Shown piece by piece: positions 1-5,091 of a DNA stretch of 5,091 bases. The stretch is from Akkermansiaceae bacterium (GTDB lineage Bacteria > Verrucomicrobiota > Verrucomicrobiia > Verrucomicrobiales > Akkermansiaceae): positions 1 to 5,091 of the forward strand of contig JALZVD010000200.1 in the NCBI GenBank assembly GCA_023300205.1, in the 5' to 3' direction. Made by a program: the position numbers and the translations under genes. How positions within the stretch are numbered: the first letter of the stretch is position 1; each line of letters begins with the position of its first letter. Under the pieces are notes generated by a model. It had not been told where the DNA came from, ran no database searches, and saw nothing but the letters and a program-made list of their open reading frames with translations.

Positions 1-47
1 AACGAACCGGTGCCCCCGGTAATGAGAAGGATTTTATCTTTGAACAT
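1..47 (-). CDS. Nucleotide-sugar 4,6-dehydratase (CapE/WbjB/FnlA-like), N-terminal 15 codons only
   Basis: Only the first 15 codons are inside the window; the gene runs off the left edge. The start reads MFKDKILLITGGTGS, which contains the nucleotide-binding glycine motif TGGTGS (residues 10-15) of extended short-chain dehydrogenases right at the N-terminus. From family knowledge, this opening (M-F-x-x-K-x-L-L-I-T-G-G-T-G-S-F) is characteristic of UDP-N-acetylglucosamine 4,6-dehydratases of the CapE/WbjB/FnlA group, which make the first intermediate for FucNAc- or QuiNAc-type sugars. It starts 44 bases after the stop of the membrane acyltransferase. The leader just before the ATG is A/T-rich with no clear Shine-Dalgarno sequence. 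PseB-like enzymes open similarly, so the exact activity is undecided on 15 residues. Confidence 0.75.
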   Translation of the reverse strand, partial: MFKDKILLITGGTGS

Positions 48-91
48 AATTTTATTTTTAAGTTTTTAGGGTTGTTACGAAGACCTCGCCC

Positions 92-1174
92 TTACCCTTT
101 GATGAAGTGCTTTTTCGAGAGCTTCCTCCCATAGTTAGTGAAGGGTTTCTCGAAGTAATTGAAAAGAAAGTAAGTGCAAATGGCGAGCACTAGGTAAGAG
201 GAGAAAAGGCAACAGACGAAGCTGACATTACCGACCGGCTTAATCACAAAATTCTGAACAGGATTCACAACCACCATATGGAATAAATACATTCCGTAGG
301 CCCTCATCCCCATAGACGTGCAGATAGGCTTAGAGAAAAAGCGCGTAATCGCCGAGTTACCCAAAATCAAGTGAATCATCAAGAGCGCAAAGACTGCTGA
401 GAAGCCAAATCTTACCACTTGTGGTTCTCGCATGACTAAAAAGTAGCAGGCCAAGGTCAACGCTAGAAGGAACCAGCCAGAGCGCGCCCCATTGAACCAA
501 GAAAGCAGGGCCTTAGAACCCAAGAGAATCTGATTTTTAAGGCACCACGCAACGAAACATCCAAGGAGAATACTGAGATAGGCGAAGTAGAGCGAGTTCG
601 CTATAAAAAACGGGAGTAATGCTACCGTGCCTAAAAAGAGCAAAAACTGTTTCTTTCTCAAAAACCTGAATTTTAAAAATAGGATTGGCCAAACAAAGTA
701 GAATTTTTCCTCAATAGAAAGAGACCAAGTATGACCTAACGCACATACTTTAGCAGGCATAAACTCATTTCGAAATGAAAAATAATATGGCAAACCTCGA
801 ACCGTTCTCTCATAGATCTCGTACTGACCAGGGACTAATAGACCAAGCAAGAGGTAAGTTACAATCACAAGTAGGTAGACGGGGAAGAGCCTAAAAAACC
901 TCTTCACGTAGAAGCCCTTCAAGGAGATTTTTCCGTAGCGCTCCTGCTCGGAGAGTAAAATGTAAGTAATCAGAAAGCCGGAGATCACAAAAAAAACGTC
1001 TACCGCAAGCTTCCCATCGACGAGCCCTTGTATTCTGTAGGAATCAAAATCGGCTGGGTATTTAATCTCGATGTGGTAACCCATTACCAAAATAATCAGG
1101 ATAAATCGGATCCCATCCAAGGCGGGGAAATAGGATCTTTTACCTTTTACGAGTTCTGGGAAATCATTTTTCAT
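92..1174 (-). CDS. OafA/YrhL-type integral membrane acyltransferase (acyltransferase family 3)
   Basis: This 360-residue protein is a multi-pass inner-membrane acyltransferase that would transfer an acyl group, usually acetyl, to a sugar of the surface polysaccharide. The family hallmarks are all present: PALDGIRF (17-24) leading into the first membrane helix with the conserved His34; DVFFVISGFLIT (59-70); the basic motif RFFRLFP (92-98); GHTWSLSIEEKFYFVWP (147-163) with His148 and Glu155/156; a late YGMYLFH (293-299); and a terminal FEKPF (341-345). About ten hydrophobic segments alternate with basic loops. The length is normal for the short form with no SGNH domain. The ATG lies 27 bases after the glycosyltransferase stop and has only a weak ribosome-binding site, so translation may depend on the upstream gene. 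The acceptor sugar and acyl group cannot be read from the sequence. Confidence 0.95.
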   Translation of the reverse strand: MKNDFPELVKGKRSYFPALDGIRFILIILVMGYHIEIKYPADFDSYRIQGLVDGKLAVDVFFVISGFLITYILLSEQERYGKISLKGFYVKRFFRLFPVYLLVIVTYLLLGLLVPGQYEIYERTVRGLPYYFSFRNEFMPAKVCALGHTWSLSIEEKFYFVWPILFLKFRFLRKKQFLLFLGTVALLPFFIANSLYFAYLSILLGCFVAWCLKNQILLGSKALLSWFNGARSGWFLLALTLACYFLVMREPQVVRFGFSAVFALLMIHLILGNSAITRFFSKPICTSMGMRAYGMYLFHMVVVNPVQNFVIKPVGNVSFVCCLFSSYLVLAICTYFLFNYFEKPFTNYGRKLSKKHFIKG

Positions 1175-1201
1175 GTCAGTTGAGTCTTGATTAATTCAGG
1201 T

Positions 1202-2455
1202 CTACTTAGCATCGATACAATCTTGGTAAATACCTGCCATTTTTTCTGAATAGGTATCCCAGCTCCAGTGTTCCTGCAGCCTCTTATATGATTGCTCGCC
1301 CATTTTTTTTCTCAGCTCACTGTCTTGGGACAATTTTAAAAGGGCTTCTGCGAAACCTTCCAAAAGTTGCTCGGGCGATTCGATAGGAACCATCATCGCA
1401 TGTTCTGGGCTACAAATTTGAGCTACTCCTTGATGATTTGGAACGATGATTGGCAAATGTTGAGCCATGGCCTCTAGGACAACATTCCCTGAAGTATCTC
1501 GAAGGCTAGTGAAGAGAAATAGGTCTGCCTGTGAGAAAATTTCGCCGATTTTCTCGTGGGGGATCTGTCCGTGAAAAACGAGCCAATCTTTGTCAGAGAC
1601 AGATCCCTCAGATTCCAACTCCTGCTTAAGTGGACCACTCCCCACTATATCCAATGTCACTTCCGCCCCTTTCTTGCGGGCTTCTCTCACAGCGTCGATA
1701 GCAATTTGAGGAGCTTTTCTAGCCATCAAGCCACCCACCCATAGAACTCGTACATTCCCAGCTTCTCTCGTATCTACTTTTAGCGCCTGAGTTTCACCGA
1801 TCTTGCACGCGGTCTCCAGCATCACCTGAACTGAATTACCCATCATCCCTTCCATCAGATCTGCCGTCTCCTGATTCGCTGCCAAAACCTTGTCTGCTGA
1901 TTTTAGTAAGATCCGAGTCATCGGATTAAAATAGAAGAATTTAACCGTCAAACTCCTGAATTTTTCGGCGCGCTTTCCGACCGTCATCGAGTCGATGAAA
2001 TTTGGCGGATAGATCATCCCTCCACCCAAGGGACCCAGCACCACGGCGCTATCTACCCCAAGCCAGAAGCCGGGTAATTGAAAACCATTGAAAGTGACGT
2101 GGTGGATGAGATCAAACTCTGGAAGTCTCTTTCTGAAAACAAACCTCACTGCAATCTGCCACAGAATGTAGTAGACCGCCACGAGTGAAAATTTCTTCTT
2201 AAACCAAACAACCCAATCGGGGAGATCGTAATAGATAAATTTCGGTTTAGGTCCAGATATCTTAGAGAGAGCATCCGTAATGACAGTCTCGTTGTTCGCT
2301 TTCGTAAGCACCGTCACGTCTGCGTATTTCGCCATCGCAAGAGCAACATTCCAACCCACCCCAGGCTCACTCCCTCGGTCAGGTTCACAGGCATAAGCCG
2401 AGATCAAAACTTTCGCCCCGCTGCTCTTAATCTTTTCCGCTCCTTCTTCCATCAC
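1202..2455 (-). CDS. Glycosyltransferase family 4 (GT-B fold)
   Basis: This 417-residue cytoplasmic GT-B glycosyltransferase would add a sugar from a nucleotide donor to the growing polysaccharide repeat unit. The N-terminal acceptor domain begins KVLISAYACEP (15-25) and then GSEPGVGWN (28-36), the glycine-rich signature of one GT4 subgroup; HH at 118-119 and GPLGGG at 141-146 follow. The C-terminal donor domain has WVGGLMARK (239-247), DIVGSGP (269-275), FHGQIPHEKIGEIF (294-307), and the catalytic region SLRDTSGNVVLEAM (317-330). There the usual E-x7-E appears as D320-x7-E328, which from memory is common in this subgroup. No signal peptide or membrane segment is evident. The start is GTG at 2455 or ATG at 2452. 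GGAG at 2465-2468 is 9 bases from the GTG and 12 from the ATG, while the ATG forms a TGATG stop/start overlap with the previous gene. Donor and linkage are unknown. Confidence 0.95.
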   Translation of the reverse strand: MMEEGAEKIKSSGAKVLISAYACEPDRGSEPGVGWNVALAMAKYADVTVLTKANNETVITDALSKISGPKPKFIYYDLPDWVVWFKKKFSLVAVYYILWQIAVRFVFRKRLPEFDLIHHVTFNGFQLPGFWLGVDSAVVLGPLGGGMIYPPNFIDSMTVGKRAEKFRSLTVKFFYFNPMTRILLKSADKVLAANQETADLMEGMMGNSVQVMLETACKIGETQALKVDTREAGNVRVLWVGGLMARKAPQIAIDAVREARKKGAEVTLDIVGSGPLKQELESEGSVSDKDWLVFHGQIPHEKIGEIFSQADLFLFTSLRDTSGNVVLEAMAQHLPIIVPNHQGVAQICSPEHAMMVPIESPEQLLEGFAEALLKLSQDSELRKKMGEQSYKRLQEHWSWDTYSEKMAGIYQDCIDAK

Positions 2456-3492
2456 TTACGATAGCTCCACTGATTTTTAATTCTGGCAGATAGAAAACGA
2501 AGCACTTTCTTCACACGGCGATCGGCGGACTCCTCCCCCTCCTTGGGCAAAAAAATCCCAGACTTACCGTCATTCATATGACCTGGTCGAACGACTAAGG
2601 TGCTCTTGATCAGTTTCGATTTCAGACGCCAGTTGGGAGTCCCTTGTTGAACACTCTCAACCCGCCGAAAGGCCACCCCTACGACCTCAATAATTTTAGA
2701 AATCTCCGAATCATCATCATGGCCAATCAATAAACCGGTAGGCCGGAGGATTCTTTTCGAGTAAAGTTGCAGCTCACGCATCGAAATCTTCCGGCCACTT
2801 CTGATTTCCCCAAAGTAGTCAGCCTTGTCGAAGAAGGATTTTACCCCCTCCCAATCATCCGCCCCTTCGTAACCGGCGACCTCTGCCAGAACTCTCATGC
2901 ACTCCTTGCGATTTTCCTCAAAAAGTTCACGCATCTTCATTTCCAAGTCAGGCAGGCTCGAAAAATCTTTCGCTTTTGCTGCAGATTTGATCAGACGATA
3001 GAGAAACTCCACATGAGCTGAAGGCACGTTGAAGCTCCTTCCCGCTGGTCGCCAAGCTCCCTCAAAGAGGGTTGTATTTTCGATCAAGTCAATTCCCTTA
3101 CGACGATAATCCCAACAAACATCCAGCAGAACCGACTCAAAAGGAGCGTTATTTTGAAAGCACACACAGTAGAGAGCATCGACCTCATGCTCCAAAATCT
3201 GCACGAGGCTCCAGCCATGCCTCTTGCAATAATCGATTAAACCGTGAACCAGTTCAGTGGCACTCGGCCCATGAACGATATAATCGATGTCAGAATCAAT
3301 ATCGTGCGGAATCCGCTCCCAGTCATGTAGAATCATCCCTGCCCAACCTCTCTCATCGAGAAACTCCCAGTACTGATTAAGAAAATCACTAAAACTTGTC
3401 GAATCTTTCATTATCTTATTAATCAAGCGCATCGACTGCTTATCGAATCGGCTTGACTCTAGAGATGCTTCTATTCTGGGCTGGAAATTCAA
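2452..3492 (-). CDS. Nucleotidyltransferase-fold protein with a degenerate thymidylate-kinase-like C-terminal part
   Basis: This 346-residue soluble protein has no certain function. Residues 35-175 look like a nucleotidyltransferase-fold domain. HDWERIP (56-62) is followed by DIDSDIDYIV (64-73), with Asp68/Asp70 as candidate metal ligands, then LLDVCWDYRRKGI (122-134) with Asp124 as the third acidic residue, then FNVPSAHVEFLYRLIK (154-169). From memory, this domain occurs in polysaccharide clusters fused to a P-loop kinase resembling thymidylate kinase, entered through R-P-T-G-hydrophobic and a GPDGxGKS loop. Here the entry RPTGLLI (250-256) and a downstream FRRV (275-278) remain, but the loop reads GHDDDSEIS (257-265), with no Walker lysine, and the protein ends about 70 residues later. 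The start is TTG, supported by GAGGAAG at 6-base spacing; an in-frame TAG directly precedes it. ATG at 3432 (Met21) is the alternative and has no clear ribosome-binding site. The stop overlaps the glycosyltransferase start. Confidence 0.8.
   Translation of the reverse strand: MNFQPRIEASLESSRFDKQSMRLINKIMKDSTSFSDFLNQYWEFLDERGWAGMILHDWERIPHDIDSDIDYIVHGPSATELVHGLIDYCKRHGWSLVQILEHEVDALYCVCFQNNAPFESVLLDVCWDYRRKGIDLIENTTLFEGAWRPAGRSFNVPSAHVEFLYRLIKSAAKAKDFSSLPDLEMKMRELFEENRKECMRVLAEVAGYEGADDWEGVKSFFDKADYFGEIRSGRKISMRELQLYSKRILRPTGLLIGHDDDSEISKIIEVVGVAFRRVESVQQGTPNWRLKSKLIKSTLVVRPGHMNDGKSGIFLPKEGEESADRRVKKVLRFLSARIKNQWSYRK
2465..2468 (-). promoter_or_regulatory. Shine-Dalgarno site of the GT4 gene, inside the upstream coding region
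   Basis: GGAG on the minus strand lies in the last codons of the nucleotidyltransferase-like gene, 9 bases before the GTG and 12 before the ATG of the glycosyltransferase. The distance favours the GTG slightly. Together with the TGATG overlap it points to translational coupling of the two genes. Confidence 0.5.
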
Positions 3493-3496
3493 CTAA

Positions 3497-3503
3497 CTTC
3501 CTC
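3497..3503 (-). promoter_or_regulatory. Strong Shine-Dalgarno site deciding a TTG start
   Basis: GAGGAAG on the minus strand has its AGGA core 6 bases before the TTG at 3492-3490. It is the best ribosome-binding sequence in the window and is the reason for choosing the TTG over Met21 at 3432, which has none. Confidence 0.6.
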
Positions 3504-3539
3504 ATTAGGCCTTCAACTTTACTTTTATATTTCAGTTTT

Positions 3540-3560
3540 TCGCAAACGCTTGTTTTGCGA
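3540..3560. repeat. Inverted repeat / hairpin, 7-base stem
   Basis: TCGCAAA and TTTGCGA flank a 7-base loop, about 50 bases before the TTG start of the nucleotidyltransferase-like gene. On the minus strand it is followed by A residues rather than T, so it is not an intrinsic terminator for the operon. It could be an operator or a leader hairpin, or have no function. Confidence 0.4.
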
Positions 3561-3652
3561 GACCGTTTTTCTTTGAAATCGAGTTAAGGCATTCATCTAG
3601 GTATACGACCAGAAGAGCTGTAACTCAGCAAACATTGCACCGCCACCGCCTC

Positions 3653-3667
3653 AATTAGGGCCTAATT
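3653..3667. repeat. Near-perfect 15-base palindrome
   Basis: AATTAGG, a central G, and CCTAATT form a 7+1+7 inverted repeat. It spans the TAA that ends the open stretch at 3655-3825. No neighbouring sequence explains it; a protein-binding site or a chance repeat are both possible. Confidence 0.35.
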
Positions 3668-3825
3668 ATTCGGATGGAGAGGTTATATTCGTAAACCTCC
3701 TTGACGAGCGGCCGAGCCGCAACACCGCTCCAGAGCGAAAAAGGCACCTCGAGCTGATCCGGAGAATTTTCAAAGTTCTTGTGAATTTGCTCCTGCCCGC
3801 AGGAGTTGAGACAAAGGCAACTTTC
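3655..3825 (-). other. Open stretch of unknown identity, possible gene remnant
   Basis: This is a 56-codon open frame between TAATAA and TAA with no ATG start. It includes the phrases QLEVPFSLWSGVAARP and LVKEVYEYNLSIRII, which look protein-like and use GC-richer codons than the flanks. I do not recognise the family. The opposite strand is also open over 3601-3873 (about 90 codons, again with no usable early start), so one of the two may simply be the shadow of the other. If it is real, the lack of a start and its position right after an acyltransferase remnant suggest another 3' gene fragment left by deletion. Confidence 0.25.
3790..3805. repeat. GC-rich hairpin, 6-base stem and 4-base loop
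   Basis: CTCCTG-CCCG-CAGGAG is a perfect stem within the gene-free stretch. Neither strand has a T-run after it, so a rho-independent terminator is not supported. Confidence 0.35.
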
Positions 3826-3867
3826 TTATTAAATATTCTGAAGCTTTTTCTTACATTAAACTTAATT

Positions 3868-3992
3868 CTATGAATCCATATTTGGCTTTCTCGAACGGAT
3901 TATCTTAGCTGGATTTCCTCCAACGATACTGTATTCGGGGACATCCTTGACCACAACAGCCGCAGAGGCGACTGTTGAATGGCTAGCTACAA
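3868..3992 (-). pseudogene. C-terminal remnant of a hexapeptide-repeat acyltransferase
   Basis: The minus strand here encodes VASHSTVASAAVVVKDVP followed by EYSIVGGNPAKIIRSRK, then a short tail and TAG. This is the standard end of left-handed beta-helix acyltransferases (last coils, then D-V-P-x-Y-x-I-V-G-G-N-P-A-K-x-I-R). From family knowledge these act on sugars, nucleotide sugars, or serine in the cytoplasm. Only about 35-40 residues survive. The frame is open back only to a TGA at 4012-4014, and the expected upstream hexapeptide coils are absent. Instead, DNA from a different gene abuts it at a six-T run (3991-3996). It resembles, but is not a close copy of, the acyltransferase at 4878-5091 (the latter has [11 protein letters not shown]), so it is probably a different family member. 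It is not expected to be functional. Confidence 0.8.
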
Positions 3993-4157
3993 AAAATCCT
4001 GAGGGCTGCAATCAGCCACCGCGTAATCAATATACGATTCTATTTGTTCCGGAAGATCCTTCCATGAATGAAAGACAATTGCCTTCCAACTCTCAGCATC
4101 GAGGGCAGCCCGCTAGCGATTAAAGAACTCTTCCCGATTAATTATGATTCGAAGCAT
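3987..4157 (-). pseudogene. Broken paralogue of the nucleotidyltransferase-fold gene (5' part only)
   Basis: Starting at an ATG 18 bases after the methyltransferase stop, the minus strand reads MLRIIINREEFFNR, then an in-frame TAG (4113-4115), then RAALDAESWKAIVFHSWKD and LPEQIESYIDYAVADCSPQ, and ends at TAG. It aligns without gaps to residues 35-82 of the nucleotidyltransferase-like protein encoded at 3492-2452. Shared positions include F37, N39, L45, D46, W50, H56, W58, P62, I65, S67, I69, D70, Y71 and V73 (intact-protein numbering). The internal TAG falls on Tyr41, and the presumed metal ligand Asp68 is Tyr here. Homology stops at a six-T run, where an acyltransferase remnant begins. It is a dead 5' fragment, too divergent (about one third identity) to be a recent duplicate of its neighbour. 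Confidence 0.8.
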
Positions 4158-4175
4158 TGGATTCACTCAATCATT

Positions 4176-4853
4176 TCAGCCTTCTACAAAATGTTTCTTT
4201 CGGCAAACGTAAATAAGAGTACCTCCTAGCTTGGGAAATTTGCGCAAGGTTGCTCGAAAAATCTTAAATAGCTTTCCATAATTTTGTTCCGCGCGCGACT
4301 GGTAACACGTTGAAGCGCTTGTGACTTCAAGGCCGTGGCGCTCAAGAAGTTGGCTTAACGTTATTGGATTGAAACACAAAACATGTTGGGCCCCCTCGGT
4401 GAAGCGCCCCGTCAATACTCGGATCCAAGATGCCACTCCAAATGCATTGGGAGTTGATACCAACAACTCTCCTTCCGGACCCAATCGTTCGCGAATCCCT
4501 TCCAACATAAGACCAGGATTAGAAAGATGCTCGATAATGTCTCCAGCTACAACCAGATCAAATTTAGAAATACTCAGATCAAGTTCCTGCAGTTTTTCAA
4601 CATCACCTTCCACTAGATTATCGAACACCTCAAGGTCAGTGAGTTGACGGACCGTATCGGCATCAAGGTCCACACCCACACATTTTTCAGCAACTTCGGT
4701 AATCCCAGCATGGAGACTGTCTTTCGCCATCTTAATCTTCTCGGGAACTGGGCAGTCAGTAAAGCCCACGCAACCTAGATGCAAAACTGATTTCCCCCGA
4801 CATAATTCAATGATCCAGGAGTCTCTTTCGATAAATTTTTTTATATAGTTCAT
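4176..4853 (-). CDS. Class I SAM-dependent methyltransferase
   Basis: This 225-residue cytoplasmic methyltransferase most likely O- or N-methylates a sugar, nucleotide sugar or lipid-linked intermediate of this polysaccharide. The Rossmann SAM-binding motifs appear in order: VLHLGCVGF (23-31, motif I), the acidic end of strand 2 in VGVDLDAD (59-66), EGDVEKL (82-88), FDLVVAGDIIEHLSNPG (98-114, motif with the typical E-H-L), and STPNAFG (133-139). The segment QHVLCFNPITLSQLLERHGLEV (156-177) matches the F-x-x-x-x-L-x-x-L-L-E-x-x-G pattern common in Methyltransf_11/23 enzymes. The length is typical. The ATG lies 24 bases after the stop of the upstream acyltransferase and has a weak ribosome-binding site. 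The stop is followed at once by the remnants in 3493-4175. The substrate cannot be inferred from sequence. Confidence 0.92.
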   Translation of the reverse strand: MNYIKKFIERDSWIIELCRGKSVLHLGCVGFTDCPVPEKIKMAKDSLHAGITEVAEKCVGVDLDADTVRQLTDLEVFDNLVEGDVEKLQELDLSISKFDLVVAGDIIEHLSNPGLMLEGIRERLGPEGELLVSTPNAFGVASWIRVLTGRFTEGAQHVLCFNPITLSQLLERHGLEVTSASTCYQSRAEQNYGKLFKIFRATLRKFPKLGGTLIYVCRKKHFVEG

Positions 4854-4877
4854 TTCTTGATTACGTGTTTTATGTTT

Positions 4878-5091
4878 TTAAAGATTTTCTTTTATCACGA
4901 TGGCGGGATTTCCTGCTACTACAGTATTAACTTCAACATCTCGACTTACGACAGCACCAGCCCCTATCACGGCATTATCACCCACAGTTACGCCTTTAAG
5001 AATGATCGCACGAGTTCCAATAAAACAGTTCTTACCGATCACCACGGGCCGACTTACCGCTTTAGGATCCGTTCCCCATTCTCCCTCTAAG
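4878..5091 (-). CDS. Hexapeptide-repeat (left-handed beta-helix) acyltransferase, C-terminal 70 residues
   Basis: The gene enters from the right edge, and only its last 70 codons and the TAA are visible. The visible part reads [20 protein letters not shown], then [20 protein letters not shown] and [17 protein letters not shown]. These are repeated [LIV]-G-x-x-x-x hexapeptide coils ending in the A-G-A-V-V-x-x-D-V and A-G-N-P-A signature of WbbJ/maltose-acetyltransferase-like enzymes. From family knowledge these are trimeric cytoplasmic enzymes that use acetyl-CoA to acetylate a sugar hydroxyl or amino group. The catalytic histidine is expected upstream, outside the window. The gene lies 24 bases before the methyltransferase in the same direction, which suggests co-transcription. 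The exact acceptor is unknown. Confidence 0.9.
   Translation of the reverse strand, partial: LEGEWGTDPKAVSRPVVIGKNCFIGTRAIILKGVTVGDNAVIGAGAVVSRDVEVNTVVAGNPAIVIKENL

Larger units (their letters stand above)
3493..4175. other. 683-base stretch without an intact gene
   Basis: This stretch separates two otherwise tightly packed groups of minus-strand genes. From high to low coordinates it holds the broken nucleotidyltransferase paralogue, the acyltransferase remnant, an unidentified open stretch, and about 150 bases (3504-3654) with a palindrome, a hairpin and only very short frames. A TATAAA on the minus strand (3524-3529) lies upstream of the downstream gene but has no matching -35 element, so a new promoter here is possible but not shown. 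No T-run terminator is visible. Confidence 0.7.

Noticed and set aside
3072..3380. Plus-strand open frame of about 100 codons inside the nucleotidyltransferase-like gene
   Set aside because: It lies wholly antisense to a well-supported gene, its translation is rich in His/Arg/Ser/Pro without a domain, and it has no ribosome-binding site of note.
3443..3505. Short minus-strand frame starting with ATG at 3505 that overlaps the Shine-Dalgarno site
   Set aside because: It is about 20 codons long, in a different frame from the supported gene, and its own ATG overlaps the purine-rich site; no sign that it is translated.
3524..3529. TATAAA as the -10 box of a promoter for the nucleotidyltransferase-like gene
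   Set aside because: No plausible -35 hexamer is found 16-18 bases upstream, and the region is A/T-rich, so the match is weak on its own.
3581..3626. GAGTTA...TAACTC pair as an integron attC-type recombination site
   Set aside because: The flanking bases do not give the conserved core-site sequences, and the internal arms do not pair well.
3790..3805. GC-rich hairpin as a rho-independent terminator
   Set aside because: There is no T-run downstream of the stem on either strand.
4321..4647. Plus-strand open frame antisense to the methyltransferase
   Set aside because: The minus strand carries clear SAM-binding motifs in order; the plus-strand translation is low-complexity Ser/Arg/Pro and matches nothing.
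4857..5090. Plus-strand open frame at the right edge
   Set aside because: The minus strand encodes unmistakable hexapeptide coils ending in A-G-N-P-A, so the plus-strand frame is a shadow.

Overview
The window is a stretch of a bacterial surface-polysaccharide (O-antigen or capsule type) locus. Every gene I can support lies on the minus strand, so transcription runs from high to low coordinates. Base composition looks moderate (mid-40s % GC, estimated by eye). Two starts have purine-rich Shine-Dalgarno sequences and the others have weak ones. A Gram-negative bacterium with a heterogeneous, horizontally exchanged polysaccharide cluster fits, but nothing in the window fixes the phylum.

Layout in order of transcription: the C-terminal part of a left-handed beta-helix (hexapeptide-repeat) acyltransferase (5091-4878, cut by the window edge); a class I SAM-dependent methyltransferase (4853-4176); a roughly 680-base stretch with no intact gene (4175-3493); a nucleotidyltransferase-fold protein with a worn-out kinase-like tail (3492-2452); a GT4-family glycosyltransferase overlapping it at the stop/start (2455-1202); an OafA-type membrane acyltransferase (1174-92); and the first 15 codons of a CapE/WbjB-like nucleotide-sugar 4,6-dehydratase (47-1). 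Gaps between intact genes are 24-44 bases or overlaps, apart from the 680-base stretch, so most of the window is probably one operon or two.

The genes fit together as follows. The dehydratase would start synthesis of a modified N-acetyl sugar nucleotide. The GT4 enzyme would add a sugar to a lipid-linked repeat unit on the cytoplasmic side. The hexapeptide acyltransferase and the methyltransferase would decorate the sugar or its precursor. The membrane acyltransferase would acylate the glycan at the inner membrane. The nucleotidyltransferase-like protein belongs to a poorly understood group often seen in such clusters.

The most notable region is 3493-4175, which is a gene graveyard. Directly after the methyltransferase is a broken relative of the nucleotidyltransferase encoded about 600 bases downstream. 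It aligns without gaps over about 40 residues, has an in-frame TAG where the intact protein has Tyr41, and has Tyr in place of a presumed metal-binding Asp. At a run of six T it is joined to the last ~35 residues of a second hexapeptide acyltransferase. A further open stretch and several hairpins or palindromes follow, without a recognised identity. The intact nucleotidyltransferase gene itself retains the linker that normally leads into a P-loop kinase domain, but the P-loop and most of the kinase are missing. I see no CRISPR array, tRNA, rRNA, or recognisable complete insertion sequence.
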